64,000 nucleotides of DNA from Dokdonella_A sp051958935 (GTDB lineage: Bacteria; Pseudomonadota; Gammaproteobacteria; Xanthomonadales; Rhodanobacteraceae): the NCBI RefSeq assembly GCF_051958935.1, contig NZ_JBQCFP010000099.1, positions 1-64,000 of the forward strand. Direction: 5' to 3'. Of the stretch, positions 46,422-56,174 are shown piece after piece. The notes below the pieces were generated by a model. It was not told the DNA's origin. It was given only the letters and a program-made list of their open reading frames with translations, and ran no database searches. A program made the position numbers and the translations under genes. Within the stretch, counting starts at the first letter, position 1; every line of letters starts with the position of its first letter.

Positions 46422-46727
46422 TCAAGCAGGCGACGTGCCAAGAGAGTGGTGACGGCCCGGCGCGGCACGGCCGGCAGTGGGCGCGAAATTATTTCCGCGT
46501 GCGCGAAACCATTGCCGCCGCACGCGCGGTGCGAGCCGTGCATCGGCGAGCGCGCGCACGTCGCGCTGCGTCTCGCCGCTGCGCGCGGTGACGCAGTGCG
46601 CCTTCGGCGGGTCGAACCGGAAGCCGGCGAGGAAGGCGCCGATGCGCGCGAGGCCACCACGACCGGCGCGCTCCACGAGGCAGCCGGCTTCCTCGATGCG
46701 CACGGCCACGCCGTCCCACTGACCCAA
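46422..46727 (-). CDS. Possible small protein, unknown
   Basis: The 400-bp gap between the DUF3182 and GGDEF genes holds one frame with strongly coding-like third-position G/C use (LGQWDGVAVRIEEAGCLV, GGLARIGAFLAGFRFDPPKA). From a TTG at 46727 it gives 101 residues; no good ribosome site is visible, so the start is a guess. The last 25 residues lose the codon bias. No family is recognised. It could be a gene remnant. Confidence 0.4.
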   Translation of the reverse strand: MGQWDGVAVRIEEAGCLVERAGRGGLARIGAFLAGFRFDPPKAHCVTARSGETQRDVRALADARLAPRVRRQWFRARGNNFAPTAGRAAPGRHHSLGTSPA

Positions 46728-46788
46728 CCCAAGTTCCCACGCGCGGATGCGGCATCGAATCCGACGGGTGCGACGGCGGCGGCCACCG

Positions 46789-47733
46789 TCAGCCCTCGGC
46801 GACGACGCGGTCGCGCCCCTGCTGCTTGGCAAGATACAGGCGCCGATCGACCGCCTCGATGAACGGCATGAGACCGTGCTCGTTGGCCGGCATCGCGGTA
46901 CCGACGCCGAGGCTGATCGTGAGGCCGTCGCCGATCGCCGACGCCGCGTGGACGATGTGCGCGCGCGTGATCGCGTCGCGGCAGCGCGTGGCGAGCTTGC
47001 GCGCGGCCTCGGCTTTCGTCTCCGGCAACACCAGCGCGAACTCCTCGCCGCCGAACCGCGCGAGGAAGTTGCGCCTGCCCTGCACCGCGCCGAACAGCAG
47101 GTCGGCGACCTGCTTGAGGCAGGCATCGCCTTGCAGGTGGCCATAGTGGTCGTTGTATTGCTTGAAGTAGTCGATGTCGATCATCACCAGCGACAGCGGC
47201 TGCGCACTCGCCTTCGCCTGTGCCCATTCGCGTTCGACGACTTCGTCGAAGCGCCGCCGGTTGGCGAGGCCGGTGAGCGCATCCTTGAACGAGAGATCCT
47301 GCAGTTCCGCCTGCAGGCCGAGCAACTGCTCTTCGGTCCGCTTGCGTTCGCTGATGTCGAACATGAAACCGACCAGCGATTCGACCGAACCCTGCGCATC
47401 GCGCACGACGTGCACGACGTCGCGGATCCAGACGTAGTTGCCGGCGGGGGTCAGCGCGCGGTAGTCGGCTTCGTGGTCGACACCGGCCTCGGACTGGGCG
47501 ATGCAGAACTGCACGACGCGCTCGCGATCGTCGGGATGGATGCGTTCCGCCCAATCCCGCGCCGTCACCCAGCTCGCCGGCGTCCAGCCGAGCAGCGCCT
47601 CGATCTGCGGCCCGATGTACGCGAACGACATCGTCTTCCAGTCGATCTTCCACGGAATCGCGCGGGTCGATTCGAGCAGGGTCTTGTAGATCGCGGGATC
47701 GACCCCCGTCGCCGGCTCGCGCTCATCGGTCAT
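46789..47733 (-). CDS. PAS-GGDEF diguanylate cyclase
   Basis: A 314-residue protein. The start at 47733 has AAGGAG upstream. A PAS domain (about 15-135; FAYIGPQIEALLGWTPASW, NYVWIRDVVHVVRDAQGSV) precedes a GGDEF domain starting near 150 (DALTGLANRRRFDEVVERE). The active-site loop reads FGGEEFA, the functional GGEEF form, and the substrate-binding region LVMIDIDYFKQYND is intact. It should make cyclic-di-GMP from GTP. No RxxD inhibitory site is obvious ahead of the loop. It is cytoplasmic. Confidence 0.92.
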   Translation of the reverse strand: MTDEREPATGVDPAIYKTLLESTRAIPWKIDWKTMSFAYIGPQIEALLGWTPASWVTARDWAERIHPDDRERVVQFCIAQSEAGVDHEADYRALTPAGNYVWIRDVVHVVRDAQGSVESLVGFMFDISERKRTEEQLLGLQAELQDLSFKDALTGLANRRRFDEVVEREWAQAKASAQPLSLVMIDIDYFKQYNDHYGHLQGDACLKQVADLLFGAVQGRRNFLARFGGEEFALVLPETKAEAARKLATRCRDAITRAHIVHAASAIGDGLTISLGVGTAMPANEHGLMPFIEAVDRRLYLAKQQGRDRVVAEG

Positions 47734-47953
47734 CGCCGATGCTCCTTCATCGTGGATTCCCCGCGGGCCGTAGCAAGCATGAGGCGGCGACGCACCGCCG
47801 GCACGCCGTCCGGCGGCCAAGCGCCACCGCCGGCCAGCCTGAATGCGATCCCGTGTCCGCCGTCACAGTCCGCTGCATCGATGTTCGACAAATTGGCGTG
47901 GTCGCCGACGAGGATCGCGGCGAAACGCAGCGACTGCAAGTGGGGTGGATTCG

Positions 47954-48172
47954 ATGACCGGCAAGTTCGATTCGCGCGACGGGAACACGGCGCTCACCCG
48001 GCTCAAGGTGGCCGACACGAGCGCTGCAGCGCCGAACGTGGTCGGACGCGACGAGTTCAAGGTCAAAGTCATCGAGGCGCGCGTCAAGCTCAAGCTCATG
48101 CGGGATCGCACCGACGCGCTCAAGGCCGCGCTCGAACGCTTCCGCTCGCAGCGCGACGCCAAGCGCGCCTGA
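47954..48172 (+). CDS. Hypothetical small charged protein
   Basis: A 72-residue protein. The second half (RDEFKVKVIEARVKLKLMRD and ALKAALERFRSQRDAKRA) is a likely amphipathic helix or coiled coil rich in Lys, Arg and Glu. No signal or membrane segment is visible. The family is not recognised. A GGGGTGG stretch lies ahead of the ATG. Confidence 0.5.
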   Translation: MTGKFDSRDGNTALTRLKVADTSAAAPNVVGRDEFKVKVIEARVKLKLMRDRTDALKAALERFRSQRDAKRA

Positions 48173-48344
48173 CGCGGCGCGTTGCCGCGGATTCAAGGGC
48201 TCGCCCATCGGTCGGCATTTGCGATGCAGGCCGGCGCGCCCTTGCCCCGAGGACCGACAGGCTACCCTTCGTCGACCGGCGCCCAGCCGGACGTCAGCGC
48301 CGGGCGCGCGTGCGCACCGCCCTCTTCGTGCACGACGGCGCACC

Positions 48345-48635
48345 ATGCTGCCCTTCGTGCGCGCAGCGGTCTTCCCCGTGGCCGAGCGGCTCGCCGTGCG
48401 CGAATGCTGCTTCGCCTTGCGCCTAGTCGCGGGCGACGACGTCTTCGACGTCGGTAGCTTCACGCCCGCGCGGCGCCGAGGCCGATGGCGATCGCCGGGC
48501 GCGCGGAGCGCACGCCGTGCTTGCCTTCGCGGATGTATTCCATCTCCTCGCGCACGAATTCGCCCGCCTGCGTGCTCACGGACCTGTATCGGCGCCGGTC
48601 GCGCGCGCGCGCTCGATGGTCTTCTTCCCGGGCAT
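48345..48635 (-). pseudogene. DUF6496 gene broken by two frameshifts
   Basis: Three reading frames on the minus strand together spell one DUF6496-type protein. MPGKKTIERARA begins at 48635 and stops soon after. STQAGEFVREEMEY and EGKHGVRSARPAIAIGLGAA continue in a second frame, and RAGVKLPTSKT to TGKTAARTKG in a third. The breaks fall in a GCGCGCGCGC tract and in a GCGCCGCGCGGGCG run. This fits slippage in GC repeats, real decay, or sequencing error. Intact relatives are small basic proteins of unknown function. Confidence 0.68.
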
Positions 48636-48738
48636 GGCTTGCGACTCCGTCGGCGTGCCGGATCGACACGACGTCGGTCGATCGCCGCGCGCTTGACGCT
48701 CGCGTGAACGCGCTCGCGCGCATTGGACTTGGCGCGCG

Positions 48739-50031
<1,293 letters not shown>

Positions 50032-50226
50032 GCGAATGTTCCTGATACGAGAATGAGTGGCGACGGATCTGCACCGGGACGCCGATCCTCGGCGACACCC
50101 GGCGAGCGGGCCCGGGCAGAGGGTATGGAGACGGCACGACACGGGCGCGGGACCCGCCGGATCGCCGCTTGACGCGCGAATTGTAGTGCCTGTCGCCGCC
50201 GAGCACACCGTGCCGGGCGGCGACGC

Positions 50227-50412
50227 TCAGTGGACGATCCTGAGCAGGATCAGTCCGACCACGATCATGCCGCCGCCGTACAGGCGCAGGCGGCGCGGCT
50301 CGATCTGCTGCAACTGCTCGGCCATCCGCTTCCACGCCGCGGGTGCCGCGAACAGGAACAGGCCCTCGAGCACGAGCACGAGGCAGAGCGCGCTCGCGAG
50401 CGCCTCTCCCAT
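50227..50412 (-). CDS. DUF2065 small membrane protein
   Basis: A 61-residue protein with two hydrophobic helices (LASALCLVLVLEGLFLFAAP and YGGGMIVVGLILLRIVH) joined by WKRMAEQLQQIEPRRLRL. This matches DUF2065 (YjeT-like), a gene regularly found between hflC and purA. The start lies 4 nt after the hflC stop. Its function is unknown. Confidence 0.9.
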   Translation of the reverse strand: MGEALASALCLVLVLEGLFLFAAPAAWKRMAEQLQQIEPRRLRLYGGGMIVVGLILLRIVH

Positions 50413-50416
50413 GCGA

Positions 50417-51277
50417 CTACTTGCTTTCCTGCAGGTAGTGCAGGAACTCGGATTTCGAATCGAGCACGAGCGTGCCGGGCGAGCCGCCGATCGCTTCCTT
50501 GTACGCCTCGAGGCTGCGGTAGAACGCGTAGAACTCCGGATCCCGCCCGTAGGCGCCGGCATAGATCTGCGCGGCCGCGGCATCGCCCTCGCCGCGTGTC
50601 TTCTGCGCGTCGCGGTAGGCCTCGGCGTTGATCACCTGCACCTGGCGCGCCGCATCGGCCTTGATCCCGCGTGACGCCTCTTCGCCTTCGGCACGCAGCT
50701 GGCTCGCGACCTTCTTGCGCTCCGAGCGCATGCGTTCGTAGACCGAGCCGATCACGGTGCCGTCCTCGGGCAGGTCGATGCGCTTGATGCGCAGGTCGAG
50801 CACGTCGATGCCGAACCCCTGCGTCTTGCCATTGGCGTCGGAGACGAGGTGCTGGGTCACGTCGGCGCGCCCGCCGGAGACGAGTTCCTGCAGCGTGCGC
50901 GAGTTGACTGCGGTGCGCAGGCCTTCCTTGACGATCGGCTCGACCAGGCGCTTCGCATTGCTCTCGTCTCCGGCGACGGCGACGAAGAACTTCGCCGGAT
51001 CGGAAATGCGCCACTTCACGAAGAAGTCGATGTTGACGTCCTTCTTCTCGGAGGTGAGATAGCGCTCGGGCGCCGAATCGAGCGTGAGTACGCGCTTGTC
51101 GAAATGCTTCACCTGCTGCACGAGCGGGATGCGGAAATGCAGGCCCGGCTCGTAGCCGGTATGGGCGATGCGCCCGAACTGCAGCAGGATCGCGGTCTGG
51201 CCTTCCCTGACCACGAACATCGAATTGGCGGCGATGAGCAGCGCGACGAGCAGCGCGATGACCGGTGCTGTACGCAT
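50417..51277 (-). CDS. hflC: HflC, regulator of FtsH protease
   Basis: A 286-residue protein. One N-terminal membrane helix (APVIALLVALLIAANSMFVV) is followed by an SPFH/band-7 domain (VREGQTAILLQFGRI, PGLHFRIPLVQQVKHFD) and a C-terminal coiled coil. With HflK it builds a large periplasm-facing cage around FtsH and limits its proteolysis. Its ATG shares one base with the hflK stop (TGATG). Confidence 0.96.
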   Translation of the reverse strand: MRTAPVIALLVALLIAANSMFVVREGQTAILLQFGRIAHTGYEPGLHFRIPLVQQVKHFDKRVLTLDSAPERYLTSEKKDVNIDFFVKWRISDPAKFFVAVAGDESNAKRLVEPIVKEGLRTAVNSRTLQELVSGGRADVTQHLVSDANGKTQGFGIDVLDLRIKRIDLPEDGTVIGSVYERMRSERKKVASQLRAEGEEASRGIKADAARQVQVINAEAYRDAQKTRGEGDAAAAQIYAGAYGRDPEFYAFYRSLEAYKEAIGGSPGTLVLDSKSEFLHYLQESK

Positions 51278-52320
51278 CAGCGGGCTCCCTTGCCCGAATC
51301 GGGCGTGATCACGGTCGCCGCAGGCACACGCGCGTCGGGCGCACCGGGCAGGTTCAGGATGTTCTTGCCGGACGTGAGGTCGATGACCCTGGTCGCGTTG
51401 CCGACGACCTGCTCCATCGTCTCGACGTAGAGGCGCTTGCGCGTGACTTCGGGTGCCGCCTTGTATTGCGACTCGATGAGATTGAAACGCTGCGCGTCGC
51501 CTTCGGCGCGCGCGATGACCTTGCTCTTGTAGCCCTCCGCTTCCGCCCGCACCGCGGCGGCATCGCCACGCGCCTCCGGCACCACCTGGCTCGCGTACGC
51601 CTTCGCTTCCTCCTCCGCACGCTGCTTGTCCTGCAGTGCGCGGTTGGCGTCGTCGAACGCGTCCTTGACGTCCTGGGGCGGACGCACGTTCTGGAAATTG
51701 AGTTCGCTGATCGACAGGCCCGCCTTGTACTGGTCGAGGTTCGCCTGCAACAGCTGCTTGGCCTGCACCATGAGCTCGCTGCGCTGGCCGGACAGGATCG
51801 TGTCCATGTCGCTGCCGCCGATCACGGTGCGCACCGCGCTTTCCGCGGCCTGGCCGAGCGTGGCGTCCGGCTCGCGCACGCCGAACAGGAACAGCTGCGG
51901 ATCGCTGATGCGGTACTGCACGTTGAAGTCGACCAGCACGATGTTCTCGTCCTTGGTCAGCATGCGCACCTGGTCGTTCGTCTGCAGGGTCTTGCCGACC
52001 GGCACCGGCACGACCGTCTCGACCGGTCGCGGGAACTTGAAGTTGATGCCCGGCGTCATCAGGCGCGAAAACCGCCCGAAGCGCAGCACCACGCCGGTGT
52101 CGCTCGCGTTGACGCGCACCATGCTGTCCCATGCGCACCAGGCGATGAATGCGCCGAACAGCGCGACCGCGATGCCGCCGCCACCGCCGCCGAAGAGGCG
52201 ATTGAAGAAATCCCGCACGCGGCGCGCGACGGCATCGAAATCCGGAGACGGACCATGGCTGCCGCCGCCGTCCTTCCATGGATCGCGCTGCTTGCCGCTG
52301 CCGGGTTCATTCCATGCCAT
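51277..52320 (-). CDS. hflK: HflK, regulator of FtsH protease
   Basis: A 347-residue protein. MAWNEPGSGKQRDPW and a Gly-rich cytoplasmic arm come first, then a membrane helix (GGIAVALFGAFIAWCAWDS), an SPFH domain (VVLRFGRFSRLMTPGINFKF) and a coiled coil ending near VIDLTSGKNILNLP. It is the partner of HflC in the FtsH-HflKC complex. Its start is 137 nt after the hflX stop. Confidence 0.96.
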   Translation of the reverse strand: MAWNEPGSGKQRDPWKDGGGSHGPSPDFDAVARRVRDFFNRLFGGGGGGIAVALFGAFIAWCAWDSMVRVNASDTGVVLRFGRFSRLMTPGINFKFPRPVETVVPVPVGKTLQTNDQVRMLTKDENIVLVDFNVQYRISDPQLFLFGVREPDATLGQAAESAVRTVIGGSDMDTILSGQRSELMVQAKQLLQANLDQYKAGLSISELNFQNVRPPQDVKDAFDDANRALQDKQRAEEEAKAYASQVVPEARGDAAAVRAEAEGYKSKVIARAEGDAQRFNLIESQYKAAPEVTRKRLYVETMEQVVGNATRVIDLTSGKNILNLPGAPDARVPAATVITPDSGKGAR

Positions 52321-52457
52321 CGCTCTTTACCTCGCTGCAGGACGCAGGCGCCAGGATCTTCGTGGAAGCGCGGCCGGATGCAGCCGCTGCGAATGCGTTC
52401 GACCGGACCGCGCGGGATCGACATCGCGAGCCGAACCGCGATCGCCGACGTCGAACG

Positions 52458-53876
52458 TCATGGACGATCGCGCGAGTCGGACCGTGCCGTCGGGCGATTG
52501 TAGGTAGCGCCTTCCGCGGCGGCAAGCAAGCGCGCGCGCAACCAGTCGCCGTCGCCGCCGGGCAGGCCGAACAGCGGTTCGACCAGTGCGCGTGGCGCGT
52601 CGATATGGATGTGCCAGCCATCCTCGTCGGTGCGCTCCGCGGCGACGAGGCCCTGCGCATGCAGGCGGGCGCGCAGGCGGCCCGCGTCGCTCGGCAGCAG
52701 CAAGTCCGCGCGCACGCGCTCATCGCCGAGGCGCGTGCCGATCGCCCGCAGCAGTCCGTCGATGCCCGCACCGCCGACCGCCGACACCCATGCGCGCGGC
52801 AATTCGCCGCCCTCGAGGTAGTCGACGCGACCCGCGCTCACCAGCGATGCGGCATGCGCGCGTTCCGCAGCAGCCTCCTGCGGTTCGCCGTCGGCTGCCG
52901 CGCCATCCAGCAGGTCGATCTTGTTGTAGACGAGGATCTGCGGCAGCTCGTCGGCGCCGATCTCCTTCAGTACGCGCTCGACGTCCAGGATGCGCTCGTC
53001 GCGTTCCGGATCGGATGCGTCGACGACGTGGAGGAGCAGGTCGGCATCGCGCGCTTCGGCGAGCGTCGAGCGGAACGCGGCGACGAGGTCGTGCGGCAGG
53101 TCGCGGATGAAACCGACCGTGTCGGCGAGCACGACCGGGCCGCAGTCGAGCCCGTCCAGACGGCGCAGGGTCGGGTCAAGCGTCGCGAACAGCTGGTTCG
53201 CGGCATACACCGACGAACCCGTGAGCGCGTTGAAGAGGGTCGACTTGCCGGCGTTCGTGTAGCCGACGAGGGCGACCACCGGCAGCTCGTTGCGCTGGCG
53301 CGAGCGGCGCGCGGTGGCGCGCTGCGTCTCGACCTTCTCCATGCGCTTCTGCAGTTGCTTGACGCGTTCGCCGAGCAGGCGGCGGTCGAGTTCGAGCTGC
53401 GTTTCGCCCGGGCCGCGCAAGCCGATCGCACCGCCGCGCTGGCGCTCGAGGTGGGTCCAGCCGCGCACGAGGCGCGTGGACATGTGCTTGAGCTGGGCGA
53501 GTTCGACCTGCAACTTGCCTTCGTGCGAACGCGCGCGCTGCGCGAAGATGTCGAGGATGAGGCCGGTACGGTCGACCACGCGGCACTCGGTGAGCTTCTC
53601 GAGGTTGCGCTCCTGCACCGGGCTGAGTGCGTGGTTGACGAGGATGATGTCCGCGTCGAGCGAGCGCTTGTGGTCGCGCAGCTCCTCGGCCTTGCCGGTG
53701 CCGACGAAATAGCGCGGATTGGGCCGCTCGACGCGCGCGGTCAGGCTGCCGACGACGGTGGCGCCGGCGGAGCGGGCGAGTTCGGAGAATTCGTCGAGCG
53801 CGAGCGGATCGGCGCGCCCGGGTGCCTGCGGCTGCAGCAGCAGCGCGCGTTCGCCTTTTCTGGATCGTTCGAACAG
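52458..53876 (-). CDS. hflX: Ribosome-associated GTPase HflX, likely CTG start
   Basis: A 472-residue protein. An N-terminal HflX domain (GKAEELRDHKRSLDADIILV, NHALSPVQERNLE) precedes the GTPase with VGYTNAGKSTLFNALTG (G1), ADTVGFIRDLPH (G3) and YNKIDLLD (G4). It splits stalled ribosomes under stress. By comparison with relatives the protein should begin (M)FERSRKGE. At that place the DNA has CTG (53874-53876), 7 nt after CGAGGT. The frame stays open to 53963, so an upstream start cannot be excluded. Confidence 0.92.
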   Translation of the reverse strand: MFERSRKGERALLLQPQAPGRADPLALDEFSELARSAGATVVGSLTARVERPNPRYFVGTGKAEELRDHKRSLDADIILVNHALSPVQERNLEKLTECRVVDRTGLILDIFAQRARSHEGKLQVELAQLKHMSTRLVRGWTHLERQRGGAIGLRGPGETQLELDRRLLGERVKQLQKRMEKVETQRATARRSRQRNELPVVALVGYTNAGKSTLFNALTGSSVYAANQLFATLDPTLRRLDGLDCGPVVLADTVGFIRDLPHDLVAAFRSTLAEARDADLLLHVVDASDPERDERILDVERVLKEIGADELPQILVYNKIDLLDGAAADGEPQEAAAERAHAASLVSAGRVDYLEGGELPRAWVSAVGGAGIDGLLRAIGTRLGDERVRADLLLPSDAGRLRARLHAQGLVAAERTDEDGWHIHIDAPRALVEPLFGLPGGDGDWLRARLLAAAEGATYNRPTARSDSRDRP

Positions 53877-54049
53877 CGGAGTGACCTCGCGAAACGGGGC
53901 GGTCGGGATTCCGGCGTCGGGCCCGTCACGAACCCGGGCAACGAAGGCACGGACCGCCGGCACCGCCTTCGCAGCGCCAGGCCCGTCGCCATCCGCGCCG
54001 GCAGATGCCCTGGATGCGGTCGCGGATGCGCCGCTTCAAGGGCCGCCGC

Positions 54050-54331
54050 TCACGCGCCTTCGTTTTCCTCGTGCGCCTCCGGCGCCGGTGCCGCGTGCGT
54101 GGCGTGCCCTTCCGCGCCACCGACGCGCACGTTGCGCGACGGCACGACGGTCGAGATCGCGTGCTTGTAGACCATCTGGCTCACGGTGTTGCGCAACAGG
54201 ACGACGAACTGGTCGAACGATTCGACCGTCCCCTGCAGCTTGATGCCGTTGACGAGATAGATGGAAACGGGGATGCGCTCGCGGCGCAACGCGTTCAGAA
54301 ACGGATCCTGCAAGGACTGCCCCTTGGACAT
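54050..54331 (-). CDS. hfq: RNA chaperone Hfq
   Basis: A 93-residue protein. MSKGQSLQDPFLNALRRERI, the Sm1 region VSIYLVNGIKLQGTVESFD and Sm2 VYKHAISTVVPSR are nearly invariant in Hfq. A short acidic/His tail (APAPEAHEENEGA) follows. It is a hexameric matchmaker of sRNA and mRNA. The ATG at 54331 has AGGAGA about 10 nt upstream; an upstream MQEKKT start is unlikely. It lies between miaA and hflX. Confidence 0.97.
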   Translation of the reverse strand: MSKGQSLQDPFLNALRRERIPVSIYLVNGIKLQGTVESFDQFVVLLRNTVSQMVYKHAISTVVPSRNVRVGGAEGHATHAAPAPEAHEENEGA

Positions 54332-54479
54332 GGTCTTCTTCTCCTGCACCGAGAACCCCGAACCGGCAAAAGGTCGTGTGACGGCTACCCCAACCGCGCG
54401 TCACGTCCGATTCAACCCGCATTCAGTTTCGGGCATCTTAACGATTTGTTCCCACAAAAGAAAACGACGCCGTCCACAT

Positions 54480-55439
54480 TTATGCGCGATGGCCCGCGCG
54501 AAGGCCGAACATCTTCACCGCCCGCCGCACATCGTCGGCCAACGCGCTGCCATCCGGGTCGAACCAGCGCGCATCGAGTTCGCTGCGCAGCCATGTAATT
54601 TGACGTTTGGCGAGTTGGCGGGTGGCGAATACGGCCTGGTCGCGGAACGTCGCCGCGTCCACCTCGCCGGCGAGGTACGGCCACGCCTGGCGATAACCGA
54701 CCGCGCGCATCGCCGGCAAGTCCGGGTGAAAGGCCGGGTCGGCGCGCAGGCGGTGCGCTTCGTCGAGAAAGCCCGCAGCGAGCATCGCGTCGAAGCGTCG
54801 TGCGATGCGTTCGTGCAGCGGTGCGCGCTCGCGCGGCACCAGCGCCATTTTGAGCACGCGCCACGGCAGTCGCTCACGCGGGCCTTCCTGCTGGGCCGAC
54901 AACGGTCGCCCGCTGAGTTCGATCACTTCGAGTGCACGCTGTATGCGCTGCGCGTCGCCGGGACGGATCCGCTCGGCTGCGATCGGATCGAGTCGGCCCA
55001 GCCGCTCGTGCAGGGCCGCCCAGCCGATCGCGCGCGCCTCGTCCGCGAGGCGGCGACGTATCCCGGGATCGGCGTCCGGCAGCGCCGACAGCCCATGCTC
55101 GAGCGCGCGGAAGTAGAGGCCGGTGCCGCCGACTAACAGCGGGACGCGGCCTGCCCGAGTGATCTCGTGCATCGCCGCGAGCGCATCGGTGCGGAAATCC
55201 GCGGCGGAGTACGCCTGCGCCGGATCGCGGATGTCGACGAGCCGGTGCGGATGGCGCGCGAGCGTCGCCGCGTCGGGCTTGGCGGCGCCGATGTCGAGAC
55301 CGCGATAGACGAGCGCGGAGTCGACGCTCACGAGGTCGAGATCGAAATGCTCGGCGAGCGCGCAGGCGAGCGCTGTCTTGCCGCTCGCGGTCGGGCCCAT
55401 GAGGAAGATCGCTGCCGGGCGTTGGTCCGTTCGATTCAT
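54480..55439 (-). CDS. miaA: tRNA dimethylallyltransferase
   Basis: A 319-residue protein. FLMGPTASGKTALACALAE (P-loop), VSVDSALVYRGLDIGAAKP (catalytic Asp region), LLVGGTGLYFRALEHGL and AVGYRQAWPYL are standard MiaA motifs. It adds dimethylallyl to A37 of tRNAs that read UNN codons, using DMAPP; the ispA gene further along the window draws on the same isoprenoid pool. It is the first gene of the miaA-hfq-hflX run. Confidence 0.96.
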   Translation of the reverse strand: MNRTDQRPAAIFLMGPTASGKTALACALAEHFDLDLVSVDSALVYRGLDIGAAKPDAATLARHPHRLVDIRDPAQAYSAADFRTDALAAMHEITRAGRVPLLVGGTGLYFRALEHGLSALPDADPGIRRRLADEARAIGWAALHERLGRLDPIAAERIRPGDAQRIQRALEVIELSGRPLSAQQEGPRERLPWRVLKMALVPRERAPLHERIARRFDAMLAAGFLDEAHRLRADPAFHPDLPAMRAVGYRQAWPYLAGEVDAATFRDQAVFATRQLAKRQITWLRSELDARWFDPDGSALADDVRRAVKMFGLRAGHRA

Positions 55440-55496
55440 GCCGCGCGCATGGTGCCATCGCCGCGGCGTTCGTGCGCGGGTATCGCGTGCCGGATG

Positions 55497-56021
55497 TCAG
55501 GACTCCGACGCCGCGCTCTGCGCGGAGGCGTGCATGTAGTGGCGGCGCGGCAACAACGACACGTCGAGCAGGTTCTCGATGCGCATGAACACTTCCGAGC
55601 GCGAGAACGGCTTCTTCATGAAATCGTCGGCGCCGATGCGCTGCGCATAGAACTGTTCGGTCGCCTGCTCGTTGCCGCTCATCATGATGATCGGTATGTC
55701 TCGCGTGGCCGGCTGCCGGCGCAACTGGCGTAGCGCGGCGAAGCCGCTCATGCCGGGCAGCACGATGTCGAGGAAGACGAGGTCGGGGCGCTCGGCCAGC
55801 GCGAGTTCGATACCCTTCTCCGCATCGAACGCCTCGAGCACGACGTAGCCGTTCTGCCGCAGCATGCGTCCGAGCAGGGTCACGACCGTGGTCGAATCGT
55901 CGACGACGAGCACGCGCATGCCGCCGCGCGCATTCAGGCGCGGACCCGCACGGCGCTGCGGCGGCGCGCGCTCGCTACCGCCTGCGCCGAATAGACGCTT
56001 CACAAAACCGAGAATATCCAT
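55497..56021 (-). CDS. Single-domain response regulator, PilH/CheY-like
   Basis: A 174-residue protein. A 35-residue basic N-terminal extension (MDILGFVKRLFGAGGSE) precedes one receiver: MRVLVVDDSTTVVTLLGRML, FLDIVLPGMSGFAALR (phosphoacceptor Asp), IIMMSGNEQATEQ and KKPFSRSEV. There is no output domain. Receivers of this kind with an amphipathic N-terminal helix resemble PilH/PilG regulators of type IV pili. No pilus genes are in the window, so that role is only a possibility. Confidence 0.8.
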   Translation of the reverse strand: MDILGFVKRLFGAGGSERAPPQRRAGPRLNARGGMRVLVVDDSTTVVTLLGRMLRQNGYVVLEAFDAEKGIELALAERPDLVFLDIVLPGMSGFAALRQLRRQPATRDIPIIMMSGNEQATEQFYAQRIGADDFMKKPFSRSEVFMRIENLLDVSLLPRRHYMHASAQSAASES

Positions 56022-56135
56022 CGACCCCCCGTCGATTCCCCCCTATGCCACTTGCATGACACAGGCCTTTAGTGTCCGCGCAATGCCGGGGACGCACAAG
56101 CCGACCCGTTCTCATTTGTCCCGCCACGGGGCCGC

Positions 56136-56167
56136 TTGACCCCGGACTCGGGTCCAGGGTTTACCCT
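56136..56167 (+). promoter_or_regulatory. MerR-type promoter/operator of the copA switch
   Basis: -35 TTGACC (56136-56141) and -10 TACCCT (ending 56167) are separated by 20-21 bp, too long for normal sigma-70 use. Between and across them lies a near-perfect dyad, ACCCCGGAC and GTCCAGGGT (56139-56160). This is the layout of CueR/ZntR operators, where the metal-bound regulator twists the DNA to bring the boxes in line. Confidence 0.82.
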
Positions 56168-56174
56168 GACCCGC

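Noticed and set aside
52278..54170. A 630-codon plus-strand frame opposite hflX
   Set aside because: Complement of a conserved GTPase gene; low-complexity Arg/Ala/Glu translation.
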